Assembly: GCA_026315105.1 (NCBI GenBank)
Contig: CM048750.1
Location: 264,421,151 to 264,485,150 of the forward strand
Source of the DNA: Locusta migratoria
Lineage: Eukaryota > Arthropoda > Insecta > Orthoptera > Acrididae
DNA: 64,000 nt
Reading direction: 5' to 3'
The notes beneath the pieces were generated by a model. It made no database searches, had not been told where the DNA came from, and worked only from the letters and a program-made list of their open reading frames with translations. The first letter of the stretch is position 1. Every line of letters begins with the position of its first letter. This document shows positions 1 through 9,539 of the stretch, piece after piece. A program made the translations under genes and the position numbers.

Positions 1-157
1 AAAAAAAAAAAAAAAACCAAGACTAGTTAAAAAAAAACTGCAGGTCGAAATGAAGACCGTTGTTGCTTAATATCAGATAAGATTGGGGTCCAAGTTTTAC
101 TTTTTACTTAGAGGGAAGCCATTGTCCCAATTAATAATATTATGGGCCATACGAGTT
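1..157. other. Unassigned flank starting in an A-run
   Basis: The window opens with 16 A, then A+T-rich sequence without a long reading frame. The A-run may be the tail of a retroposed copy lying outside the window. Nothing else is recognisable. Confidence 0.4.
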
Positions 158-169
158 TCTATCGATTCT

Positions 170-370
170 AAAAATTCAAATGTTTGTAAATCTATCGGAC
201 CAAACTGCGTGGTCATCAGTCCGTAGCTTACAAACTACTTAAACTAAGGTAAACTAACCTAAGGACAAACACACACACCCATGCCCCAGGGAGGACTCGA
301 ACCTCCGACGGCGAACAACCGCGCGCTCCGCAGTGAGGTCCCTTAGACCGCTCAGCTACTCCACCGCGGC
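170..370 (-). mobile_element. tRNA-derived SINE, subfamily 2, full length
   Basis: Read on the minus strand, a tRNA-like head (A-box-like TAGCTGAGCGG, B-box-like GGTTCGAGTCC) is followed by a tail with GACTGATGACC and a TTTACAAACATTTGAA end. The head differs from the commoner subfamily by GCGGTGGAGTAGCTGAGCGG. It is flanked by an imperfect 12-bp target duplication, TCTATCRATTCT, at 158-169 and 371-382 (one mismatch). It is transcribed by Pol III if active and mobilised by a LINE in trans. Confidence 0.9.
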
Positions 371-384
371 TCTATCAATTCTTT

Positions 385-1155
385 AAGAACACATTCCCAG
401 TAGCGGGAAGCAGGAGCAATCTGTTTTGTTTCATCGTATACCATCTTGTGTCCCTCATTCAGACAATGTTCAGCAACAGCTGACTTTTCAAGTTGAAGTA
501 AACGAGTATGACGATGATGTTCCACACACCCATCCTGAACAGTGCGGATGGTTTGGCCGATGTAAGTTTCACCACAATAACATGGAATTCTATAAACACC
601 GGGTTTCTCAGTCGTAAAACATCTTTGACTGACCCAAGGAGGGCCCTAATCTTTGGTGGTGGCATAAAAACACTTTTAATGTCAAATCTTAAAATTCTTG
701 AAATTTTCAAGGAAATATTCCCGACGAAATGCGAAAAGGCAATAGACTTGTAATTGTCCTCTAATGGTTCACCTTATGGACCAAATTGAATCGCACGACA
801 AATTTGTTGAGCAGTGTACCCACTCTGTTTAAAAACAGCTTTGAGATGCTCCAGTTCTTAACCCAGATGTTCAGCATCGGAGATGGCGTACGCAATTTTC
901 ACTAGAGTACACAAGACCCCCATACGTTGGTGTGGCGGATGACAGATCGTCGCATGAAGATATAGATCGATATGTGTGGGTTTGCGATACAGGCCATGTC
1001 CTGAGGTCCCATCACTGTTCTTTTGAACCAAAACGTCCAGAAAAGGAAGTTTCCCATCTTATTCAACCTCCATGGTAAATTTAATACTGAGATGGAGACA
1101 ATTATCGCACTGTATCACATCCAAATAACAGATGTACCCAATATCTGAATAAAAT
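385..1155 (-). pseudogene. Penelope-like element RT/GIY-YIG remnant
   Basis: Minus-strand translation gives the C-terminal half of a Penelope-like polyprotein in several frames. The RT-thumb part includes FLDVLVQKNSDGTSGHGLYRK and the string HATICHPPHQRMGVL. A linker (KISRILRFDIKSVFMPPPK) follows, then a GIY-YIG nuclease domain around 460-610 with GVYRIPCYCGETYIGQT and downstream EHHRHTRLLQLEKSAVAEHC. The linker and nuclease parts lie in different frames, so there is a frameshift near 612, and stops occur upstream. PLE proteins reverse-transcribe their RNA at a nick made by the GIY-YIG domain. The copy is truncated at both ends: a SINE adjoins each side. It is a dead copy. The family call rests on the RT plus GIY-YIG pairing, which is specific to PLEs. 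Confidence 0.85.
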
Positions 1156-1300
1156 ACGTTCGGCCGCTGCGGTCGGAGGTTCGCATCCTCCCTCGGGCAT
1201 GGGTGTTTGTGTTGTCCTTAGCGTAAGTTAGTTTAAGTTAGTCAAATAATTAGTGTGTAGTTATAGCGACTGATAACCACGAAGTTTGTTCGTATAAGGC
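1156..1300 (+). mobile_element. 5'-truncated SINE, subfamily 2
   Basis: The sequence begins inside the tRNA-like head (GCGGTCGGAGGTTCGCATCC, with a B-box base change) and continues through CTCGGGCATGGGTGTTTGTG to a diverged tail (GACTGATAACCACG). No clean duplication is visible. It abuts the PLE remnant. Confidence 0.75.
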
Positions 1301-1585
1301 CTCACATATTTTTAATTAAAAAAAATTTAACACGTTACCTTATGGTATACTGTGTATGATACCTCACCTGATCCCAAAATTGTTTTGAGCGGTGTAGAAA
1401 CAAGCTGCCACACTGAAAATTACGAACGACTCCTAAGGCTGCGGTTTTCTCGGAACGCTTTGCGTGACTTATTACACAGCTTTCTTTGTTTATATTTCAT
1501 TCCATTCCAGTGGCGCAGCCACGGAGGGATGGGGGGAGGGGCTAATTGGGCTGAAGCCCCTCCTAGCACCTGTTGAAGTTATATA

Positions 1586-2667
1586 CAGGGTGTTACAAAA
1601 GGGTACGTCCAAACTTTCATGAAACATTTCTCACACACAAAGGAAGAAAATATGCTGTGTGGTCAAGTGTCCGGAAACGTTTAAATTCCATGTGAGAGCT
1701 CATTTTATTATTTCTCTTTAAATGTAAATTGAAATAATTCTTGCAGACTATTGTCAAAATACCAAATTGTTTCGTAAGTATGTACTGTACTTCCTCAATT
1801 CACCGCCAGTTGGCCCAATTGAAGGAAGGTAATGTTGACTTCCGTACTTGTGTTGACATGCGACGGATGAGGCTTCATTCCAACGTGATCAAATTGTGAA
1901 TTTTCACAATGAACATGTGTGGGCTGACGAGAATCCGCACGCAATTGTGCAATCACGTCATCAACACAGATTTTCTGTGAACGTTTGGGCAGAAATTGTT
2001 GGTGATGTCTTGATTGGACCTCATGTTCTTCCACCTACGCTTACTGGAGCACGTTATCATGATTTCATACGGGATACTCTACCTGTGCTGCTAGAACATG
2101 TGCCTTTACAAGTACGACACAACGTGTGGTTCAGGCTCGATGGAGCTCCTGCACATTTCAGTCGAGGTGTTCATACGCTTCTCAACAACAGATTCGGTGA
2201 CCGATGGATTGGTAGAGGCGGGCCAATTCCATGGCTTCCAAGCTCTCCTGACCTCAACCCTCTTGACTTTCATTTATGGAGGCATTTGAAAGCTCGTGTC
2301 TACGCAACCCAGGTACCAAATGTACTCTTCGTGGTCGTATTGTGGACGGCTGTGATACAATACGCCATTCTCCAGGGCTGCATCGGCGCATCAGGGATTC
2401 CATGCGACGGATGGTGGATGCATGTAGCCTCGCTAACGGAGGAAATTTTGAACATTTCCTGTAACGAAGTGTTTGAAGTCACGCTGGTACGTTCTGTTGC
2501 TGTGTGTTTCCATTCCATGATTAATGTGACTTGAAGAGTAGTAATAAAATGAGCTCTAACATGGAAATTAAGCGTTTTAGGACACATGTTCACATAACAT
2601 ATTTTCTTTCTTTGTGTGTGAGGAATGTTTCCTGAAAGTTTCGCCGTACCTTTTTTGTAACAACCTG
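1586..2667 (+). mobile_element. Tc1/mariner-superfamily DD41D transposon with ~125-bp TIRs
   Basis: A 1082-bp unit is flanked by TA (1584-1585 and 2668-2669). It starts CAGGGTGTTACAAAA and its reverse complement starts CAGGTTGTTACAAAA. The two ends stay alignable for roughly 125 bp (about 1586-1712 against 2541-2667), long for this superfamily. It carries a broken transposase (1857-2464). It is inserted in a short repeat whose TGGCGCAGCC motif also appears, inverted, near 8850. Confidence 0.85.
1857..2464 (+). pseudogene. DD41D transposase, broken
   Basis: The catalytic core is visible. The first Asp is in TDEASF (codon 1866-1868), the second in FRLDGAPAHFS (2139-2141), and the third acidic residue is Asp in SPDLNPLDFHLW (2265-2267). 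I count 41 residues between the second and third, so DD41D rather than the DD34E/D of Tc1 and mariner. An in-frame stop lies at 1854-1856, the N-terminal DNA-binding part is not readable, and the C-terminus (RIVDGCDTIRH...GGNFEHFL, about 2327-2464) is in another frame, so a frameshift lies near 2310-2330. A transposase would cut at the long TIRs and insert at TA. This copy cannot encode an active enzyme. Confidence 0.8.
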
Positions 2668-3295
2668 TATATGTACATAAAAGGCCGGAACCGGAATTTG
2701 AAATAGTTCACCTGTAATAAATCACAACGTTAATATAATTTGCCAAGCACAAGATAACCAATAGTGGGTCGCCAATGTGATGCCGCCACTGAGAACGTGT
2801 GCTGCTGTTACTGTGAGCGGTTTTATGGCAAAGAGACCAGCTTTGATGCTGCCGCTATAGTTACTGCATTGCTGAAGTTACGAGCTGATTGATCATACGC
2901 GGCGATCCGCTGTTTAGCAGGTCATCGGCGCTACCGGGTGGAATCTTATGAAGGCCGCCAAAACCGACGAACAACAATAGTTTCATTTACTTCAATTTTT
3001 ACACACATAGTCTCATGTTAACTAACAGTTATAACATCGGCGAGCTTCTTATATTTCTGATAGCGAATGATAAGAATAAAATTAATAAATTCAGTAGGTC
3101 AGATGTGCCTACATGGATGGGGTCATGACACAAACTGTGTCATTGAGATTTCTGGGGCGGGAGTGTGGGGTGAAAAATGAGTACTTTTGGCCAGCCTTCA
3201 CAAAACGTGAAATAAAAGATATTCAATTTTCATATTAAACAGCAAAACCATTTTTATTAAGTAATAAACTAGGAATGTAGGACCTAATATCTCGG
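2668..3295. other. Unassigned intergenic sequence
   Basis: Mixed-composition sequence without a long frame or a recognised repeat. It lies between the DD41D element and the foldback that begins near 3296. Confidence 0.4.
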
Positions 3296-3359
3296 GTATG
3301 AAGGAAGTGATATACCAACAGCCATATGTATAATAAAATATTTATTGTATCACAACCAG

Positions 3360-3387
3360 TTTCAGCATTCCACTATGCCATCTTCAG
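3360..3387 (-). other. CTGAnGA-stem-GAAA hairpin motif (foldback A, left arm)
   Basis: On the minus strand: CTGAAGA, T, GGCAT, a 6-nt loop, ATGCT, GAAAC. The two 5-nt strands pair with one G-T. It is the inverted counterpart of the motif at 8558-8586. Confidence 0.6.
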
Positions 3388-3521
3388 TTCCCTGTGTGTT
3401 AAACAAACCTAATCAAGTAACTAAGGCAAAAACATAAAAAAACAAAAAAAGCATTGTATGGTAGCACACTGAAAATACAATATTACAATATAGGAATGAA
3501 ACCACTATTCAATACCACATA

Positions 3522-3727
3522 GCCGGCCGCGGTGGCCGAGGGGACTAAGGCGCTCCAGTCACGGTCCGCACGGCCACTACGGTCGGGGGTTCGAATCCCC
3601 CCTCGGGCATGGATATTTGTGCCGTCCTAGTTCGTAAGTAGTTCATAAGTAGTTTGTAAGTTTAGGGACTGATAGCCCCGTAGTTAAGTCCCATAGACTT
3701 TACAAACATTTGAACATTTTTTTGAAC
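3522..3727 (+). mobile_element. SINE, subfamily 1, full length
   Basis: Head GCCGGCCGCGGTGGCCGAGG with A-box GGTGGCCGAGG and B-box GGTTCGAATCC, then GGGCATGGATATTTGTGCCG and a tail ending ACAAACATTTGAACATTTTT. A perfect 11-bp duplication, AATACCACATA, lies at 3511-3521 and 3728-3738. It sits inside the left arm of foldback A, so it is younger than the foldback. Confidence 0.95.
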
Positions 3728-3744
3728 AATACCACATAAAGAAT

Positions 3745-3900
3745 TGAAACGATGCTGTAGTATCATTCCATTAAATCCTTGTATACTACAGTGTACGTTA
3801 CTTTCATCTGATTATCATTTCGTAAAAGTGTGCTATAGTGCCACTATAATGGGAGATGTACTAGGTGGAGACAAGAATGCTCTATTATTTATTAAAATTG
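3745..3900 (+). repeat. Truncated 5' LTR-like repeat
   Basis: This segment matches 5317-5478 with a few substitutions and one small insertion (TTGGCCTT... in the second copy). It begins TGAAACGATG and is cut off after TTTATTAAAATTG. Confidence 0.6.
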
Positions 3901-5316
3901 AGAATGAATGGGACCGTTTGGCCGTCGTCAAGCGCCGGGAGGTCGCTGACCGACCGCCGCTGCCGCCGCGTGGCAAGACGAAACCCCCATTGACGGAAAA
4001 GCGAGGCGCTGCCCGGAGCCTTTCATCGCCGGTACTGCAAGTAGTATGACGCGACCAGGCATTGCACATATCGCCCACGAGAGAATTCAGCAGTACTACT
4101 CTGTGTTAGTCCATATACTGACGAGGTATTGTAGTTGGACACCGACAGACGATTGTGGCGCTAGGAAAACTAGGACAATTTCCACAACATTGCCTAGTAG
4201 TGGTTGCAAATTGGGGGGACATGGCAGGTTCTGTTGAATCATGGTGTATTTGGGGGACATGATGAACTCACTAACATTGTTCACCATGTTGTTTAGTTGG
4301 AGTAGTCGGAGAAGATATTATGTTGTATAGACGTTGCGTATGGTGAACTCTTGTTGTCTAATCCAAGATCCATGACCGGCATTGTCAAAGGTACTACAGT
4401 ACTCACCCAACTGTGCAACCGGAATCAATAGCTTCTAGAACAATTTGCTGTCGCAGTAGAAGGACATGTTTTTGGGGGTGGACAATTGGAGAGATTGTAA
4501 ACAACTCTTATGGGGTAATTGAACTTTTGTCGTCTGAGTCTATAATGAATAACTCGATGATGTCAGTGCACTAGATGAAGTGGGACCAGCAGTTAATGGA
4601 AGAGTGTTGCCAGCCACTGACCTCGCTCCTCGAACAATCGTGTGGCAGGACTGTCGGAAACTCAGTGCAAAAAGTGATTGCTTTGTTGCCCAAAGTGATT
4701 GTGTAGTGTGTGCTACGAAGTTTAAAGGGAATGTGTAATGTTTGATCGGAATGCTTTTAATTATTTGCCACTGCTAGGCATCGGAGGTATCAGCACCTCC
4801 AACTAGTGTGTATTTTGTGTAATATTCATTTCAGGGACGATTATTTAGAAAGAGGAATATTGACGATTGTTTTCGTTGTGTGTATGAATGATAAATTTCG
4901 TGGTAATGAACCACTGTGTATTATGAATGTTGTGTCGATATGAAGTGTTCAATGTTTTGTTATTTTCGTAAAACTTAATCTTTCTCATATGTGATTTTAT
5001 GACCTATTGGATAATTATGTGATTGAGTTTTAAATGGACTGCAATTTACTATTTAATGATTCTCATGAAAGTTTAATGATATTGGGATCGTCTGAAGTTA
5101 CCCAGATTGTGTCAAGTAGGAAAAAGTTCAAATTTTTATTGTTATTAAGAGTTTTATGGAAATGTAGCAGTGCATTTTGTTGTGTTTAGAAGATTTTGAA
5201 AACTCAGGGCTAAATTTATCTTTTATTTTGAATTTTGTTTGTAAAAATGTCAGTGACTGTCGTCCTATTAGGAAGAGAGCCACTATGCCATTTTTGTCTC
5301 CATTGGCGGGGTGTGA

Positions 5317-6571
5317 TGAAACGATACTGTAGTATCATTCCATTAAATCCTTGTATACTACAGTGTACGTTACTTTCATCTGATTATCATTTCTTAAAAG
5401 TGTGCTTGGCCTTTAGTGCCACTATAATGGGAGATGTACTAGGTGGAGACAAGAATGCTCTATTATTTATTAAAATTGTTATTGCAGGACAAATAAGTGA
5501 GCGCCGCTCACATAAGGAGCTTTGCTCCACAGTACCCAACTCATCTTATACCTTATGTGATTGTGTGTGTGAGGGTCCGTAAGTGTGCATGAAGCCGCGG
5601 CTGGGAAGCCAGAGATGCAGAACACTCGGTAGGTTTGCCAACTTTAGTTTTGGGGTGTGGCAGAGAGGTTTCCTTGGGGGATGAGATGGTAAAGTGGCTG
5701 CGACTTGCGAGTTCCTTCAGAATTCGGAGGTTGGCAGAAGATCCCGTTAGATCACAAGCCAATGAGGGCGCGGCTACTCGCGAACGAGAACGGGGGATCG
5801 GTTAGGACGGGGAGCGGCCACGAGAAGGGAGAACGTTTGCGGCTGTCGAAGAGGAAGGATGTGAGTATGGTGAACTGTGTTGGTTGTTAATTCTGTCTCT
5901 ATTTCAGCGGGGAAATGATTTTGTCTAATGGGAATGTTGTGCATAGCTACGTGGATGCAGTATGAGAGAGTAAAGAATGTACGGTATGAATGTAAGGTTA
6001 CGATCCTTGTCTCAATCCATTGGTGATACATTTAGTGAATGAATATTTCGTATTTTGGCTTTAAAATGATGATAGGGAGATATACAGTGAATTTAATAAA
6101 CTGTAAATAATATACATTTCGTCTCTAGTTGTTTTTATTAAATTCTGAAAATTCAAATGTTTGTTAAGCTTATGGGACTTAACTACGGGGTCATCAGTCC
6201 CTAAACTTACAAACTACTTATGAACTACTTACGAACTAGGACGGCACAAATATCCATGCCCGAGGGGGGATTCGAACCCCCGACCGTAGTGGCCGTGCTG
6301 ACCGTGACTGGAGCGCCTCAGTCACCTCGGCCACCGCGGCCGGCTTAAATTCTGAGTCCCAAATTTTGCTTAATGATTAAATGGGGGAATTTCAACTAGT
6401 AAGGGAACTGCCACCGGTATGCTATCAGTTGCTGCAGTCTTTTGTATGTAAAAAAAAGTCGTTATCCGTTGCAATGCAATTTTATCACGGCAATAACATC
6501 TGCATTTAAGACCGAAAATAATCACTGAGCAAGGCGGCAACTGGTAGGAAGCGGAGGGTGGTTAACTTACA
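5317..6571 (+). repeat. Putative 3' LTR, interrupted by a SINE
   Basis: It starts TGAAACGATACTG after a G-rich stretch (GGCGGGGTG, a possible polypurine tract) and ends GGTTAACTTACA at the target duplication. Without the SINE at 6149-6344 and its extra duplication it is about 1.05 kb. A possible polyadenylation signal AATAAA lies near 6097. Confidence 0.5.
6149..6344 (-). mobile_element. SINE, subfamily 1
   Basis: Full-length minus-strand copy with head GCCGGCCGCGGTGGCCGAGG and B-box GGTTCGAATCC. A perfect 11-bp duplication, TTAAATTCTGA, lies at 6138-6148 and 6345-6355. It is inserted in the putative 3' LTR. Confidence 0.95.
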
Positions 6572-7246
6572 GAATATGCACAAACCTAATCAACAATAAC
6601 ATTCATTTCCTTTTTTTTCTAGTAAATAAGCGTATAATTGCGACAGTTGCAATCCCAAAGGTGACAAAGGGAATGATAGTCAATGATTAAAGAGTCGTTT
6701 CTGGAAATAGAACATTAACATGTTTGTCGGCATTGGCACATAACATTATAAGGCTAGGTCACCCCAAAATATTCTGTCAGGCGGAATATGTACCATGCAC
6801 TTGCCTATAATGTACATAGTACAGTTTTCCCATACCTTTTACCTTTACTTGTTATCCTTTGTGATATTTTAGTGGGATGTTTCCTGTGACCTTATATATT
6901 TTAGTTTTTATACATTTTTATTTGACATATTTTTTTCGTATTTTCTTTGTGACCACGAACAAGTATGTTACATGTCTCCCTCCTTTGAGTATGTGATGCG
7001 TATGTATATTTTGGGATGACCGAGCCTTTTAATGTTATGTGACTGTTCCGACAAACATGGTAATGTTTTACTGTCAAAAATAACTCTTTAGTCGTACAAT
7101 ATAATGGCAAATGTCGCTATTATACGATTATCTATTTCTATAAATGTGAATGTCTGTTCGGTGTACGTTTATTACGTCTGAACCACAAGTCATAAAAATG
7201 TCTACCCGGGGAAGGCTTTAGGCACGGTTTTATGGCGATCGAATAG

Positions 7247-7247
<1 letters not shown>

Positions 7248-7312
<65 letters not shown>
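7248..7312. repeat. (TA)n microsatellite
   Basis: Pure alternating TA over about 65 bp inside Helitron copy 1. It is absent from the related Helitron at 60372-61236, so it expanded in this copy. Confidence 0.98.
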
Positions 7313-7318
<6 letters not shown>

Positions 7319-7614
7319 GTTCGGTGTACGCTTATCACGACCGAACAACAAGACGCAGAGCCTTAAATATTTGTACAGTTACTTATTTATACCTGAGGAA
7401 GATTTTAAGAACAGTTTTTATAGCGATCCGATATATATTTAGTAATTTGAAGAATATAAAGCGAAATGCGGAACAATAATAATTACTCTTCGAAAATTAT
7501 ATTTACTCTTTAAAACTGGTTTTATTGGTTGCATTGTTGCTTGAGGGTTGATAGTGATAAAAGGGTGGAGTATATTGGGATGGAAAGTTATCGGTGTATA
7601 TAAAATTCTACGTT

Positions 7615-7615
7615 T

Positions 7616-7650
<35 letters not shown>
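7615..7650. repeat. (TG)n microsatellite
   Basis: About 36 bp of TG inside Helitron copy 1. An equivalent TG tract occurs at the same place in the Helitron at 60372-61236, so it belongs to the family consensus. Confidence 0.98.
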
Positions 7651-7651
<1 letters not shown>

Positions 7652-8557
7652 ATATTTCGCTCTGCAGCGAAAACTACAGAACGCAAACGAACGGTCTGTG
7701 TGTAATTGTTGTCCGAAGTCTCCCGTTTTACACCATAGCAGTTCCATGCCGATAGCTATAAGCTGGTGGAAGATATGGTGGTTGAAAGTCGTTTTACACC
7801 ATAGCAGTTCCATGCCTATAGCTATAAGGTGGTGGAAGATATGGTGGTTGAAAGTCGCCAAATTATAAAAAAAAAATTCGGACTGAAGGCCGGCGATGAC
7901 GTTTGCGACTCTATAGCAAGGAGGTTACATACAGCGAAACGTTATGCCACAGACCATATCTTTGGCGTATGCGTGCTACAATGTCTTCAGCTCTTTCTCT
8001 GTAAGGATAAGTATACGAATAAGGAAATATAAGAATAAATAAATAAAGCAGTAAAACAGAAATTTCTTTTAATATAATTCTTTAAAAAATCGATTTTACG
8101 TTTCATGCATTACATCAAGTGATCGATCTGTGATATTAGTACAATCATTATTGTTGAATTTCGTGATTGGATTCTTCGAAACGAGTTGCATTTTTACGTG
8201 TGATTTGATCTACACTACTTACTTTCATGATTAACGGTAAGTGCATAGACTTATGCAACAATCCGATAGGAATATTTTCCAGTTCCTACAAAATCAGTCG
8301 AATAGCACACTACTTAAAGATAGTTTATTTATCATAATCAACTAACACGCGAGCGGAGCCACGAGTTTAAGCTAGTTTACTATAAAAAAAAGGAAATGAA
8401 TGTTATTGTTGACTACGTTTGTGCATATTCTTTATGTTGTATTGAATAGTGCTTTCATTCCTATACTGTAATATTATATTTTCATTGTGCTACCGTACAA
8501 TACTTTTTTATGATTTTGCCTTAGTCACTGGATTAGGTTCGTGTAATACACAGGGAC

Positions 8558-8586
8558 CTGAAGACGGCATAGTGGAATGCCGAAAC
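8558..8586 (+). other. CTGAnGA-stem-GAAA hairpin motif (foldback A, right arm)
   Basis: CTGAAGA (8558-8564), C, stem GGCAT (8566-8570), loop, stem ATGCC (8577-8581), GAAAC. The stem pairs perfectly. This resembles the C-U-G-A-N-G-A / GAAA boxes of hammerhead ribozymes, with one extra base before the stem. Confidence 0.6.
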
Positions 8587-8650
8587 TGGTTGTGATACAA
8601 TAAATATTTTATTATACATACGGCTGTTGGTATCTCAGTTCCTTCATACT

Positions 8651-9489
8651 CTTGACCAGCCGCTGTCCCGTTTCCACCAGAAATGATGGATTCAGTAAGA
8701 CTTAATATCTCGAGTGTCAGCGGGACGGGAGGAGTCGCAGTTTAGGGGGGGAGGGGGTTAATCATTGGCCAAGGGGAGAGGGCACCCCTGCATTCGGATT
8801 TATTTTTAAAAAATTGACCTCCCCCCCCCCCCTTCCGCAGAACCAAATCCAGGCTGCGCCACTACTGTTCCATTGCATGGAGCTGGCTAGTGTAGCTATT
8901 GTGGTAAATGTATTGAATAATCAGCCGTCTCTGTTTCCATTTTAGTATTTATTTAATCCAGTTATACTTTTTGCGTGGTTAGTGCATCATCAAATTGGAA
9001 CATCAGGGAAATGTTTTATTTGAAGTCTATGTATCTAGCGAGCAACAGCCGACATGTATACGTTTACTTCTTTTGGAGAGGTACTTAATACAGTACCAAA
9101 GAACTGTCAAACTGCTGTCACCGCCACTTCATAGACGCGACAAGCCTCATCAAGCCATGCTAATAAGTTCTAATTGCTGAGTATTTGATCCATTATTTTC
9201 TTGTTTAGAACAGGCTTTGCATACAATTGTTCAAATGTATAAAACTTTCCTCTTGCAACAAACTTAAAATATCTAAGTGAAATATCTTGGTGACGAAAAA
9301 ATGATAGAAAAGTGATCCGAAGACCCACTTGGACTAATTAGACGACTCACTACTGCATGGTGACTCACAGTTGGGGACCGTTTACAAAATTTTATAAGAA
9401 ACTGTCTGAAAGCCCGGCTTTGCCTTGTATTTATTTTTTCCACTTTTCTACCTCCGCTATCTTCCTCTGCCTCTGTGCATATCATCCTC
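8651..9489. other. Unassigned sequence with G-run and C-run
   Basis: Contains a G-rich stretch (about 8736-8760) and a C-run (8820-8832), followed by TGGCGCAGCC in inverse orientation near 8850. The latter resembles the short repeat at 1508-1580. Otherwise no gene or family is recognised. Confidence 0.4.
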
Positions 9490-9539
9490 TCCTATCGCTC
9501 TCCTCCTTTCATTCTCCCACTCTCTGAGCCCATCTCTTT

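Larger units (their letters stand above)
3745..6571 (+). mobile_element. LTR-retrotransposon-like remnant, internally deleted
   Basis: The insertion interrupts the left arm of foldback A: the arm reads ...CATAAAGAAT up to 3744 and resumes AGAATATGCACAAAC at 6571. It therefore carries a 4-5 bp duplication (GAAT or AGAAT), begins TG and ends CA. Its first ~155 bp (3745-3900) recur almost unchanged at 5317-5478, as a 5' and 3' LTR start would. After that the 5' copy diverges, consistent with a deletion that removed most of the 5' LTR. The internal part (3901-5316) keeps no recognisable gag or pol. The apparent reading frame MGDVLGGDKNALLFIKI occurs in both copies and is probably LTR sequence, not a gene. 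The LTR-element identity is inference from structure. Confidence 0.55.
7131..8375 (+). mobile_element. Non-autonomous Helitron, copy 1
   Basis: It starts TCTATTTCTATAAATGTGAA after an A and ends with GCGAGCGGAGCCACGAGTTTAAGCTAG before a T. That is the Helitron signature: 5' TC, 3' hairpin then CTAG, insertion between A and T, no target duplication. No Rep/helicase frame is present. It shares most of its length with 60372-61236. It contains (TA)n at 7248-7312, (TG)n at 7615-7650 and a local ~60-bp duplication around 7730-7860 (CCATAGCAGTTCCATGCC twice). It interrupts the right arm of foldback A. Confidence 0.85.
3296..8650. repeat. Foldback element A (nested inverted repeat)
   Basis: The outer sequence at 3296-3521 and 3739-3744, continuing at 6576-6772, is the inverted copy of 8650-8376 followed by 7130-7006. 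Examples of matching blocks: CATACAATGC/GCATTGTATGG-type ends, GAATATGCACAAAC at 6573 against GTTTGTGCATATTC at 8427-8440, and CATAACATT...AAGGCT near 6740 against AGCCTTTTAATGTTATG near 7023. The arms are about 400-430 bp once three later insertions are removed: a SINE at 3522-3727, an LTR-element remnant at 3745-6571 and a Helitron at 7131-8375. The spacer is about 6773-7005. A hairpin motif typical of Penelope-like termini sits in both arms. No protein-coding remnant of the foldback itself is seen. Confidence 0.8.

Noticed and set aside
3549..3612. tRNA gene-like sequence with A- and B-boxes (and the same in every SINE head)
   Set aside because: It is the head of a dispersed SINE flanked by a target duplication, with a non-tRNA tail. 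It is not a functional tRNA gene.
3744..4049. 101-codon plus-strand frame, MKRCCSIIPLNP..., repeated at 5310
   Set aside because: The frame spans a repeated terminal block and diverges completely after it. This fits LTR sequence better than a duplicated gene.
7138..7338. Frame with a long (Ile-Tyr)n stretch (also at 32475-32829 and 59041-59337)
   Set aside because: Translation of (TA)n microsatellites, not a protein feature.
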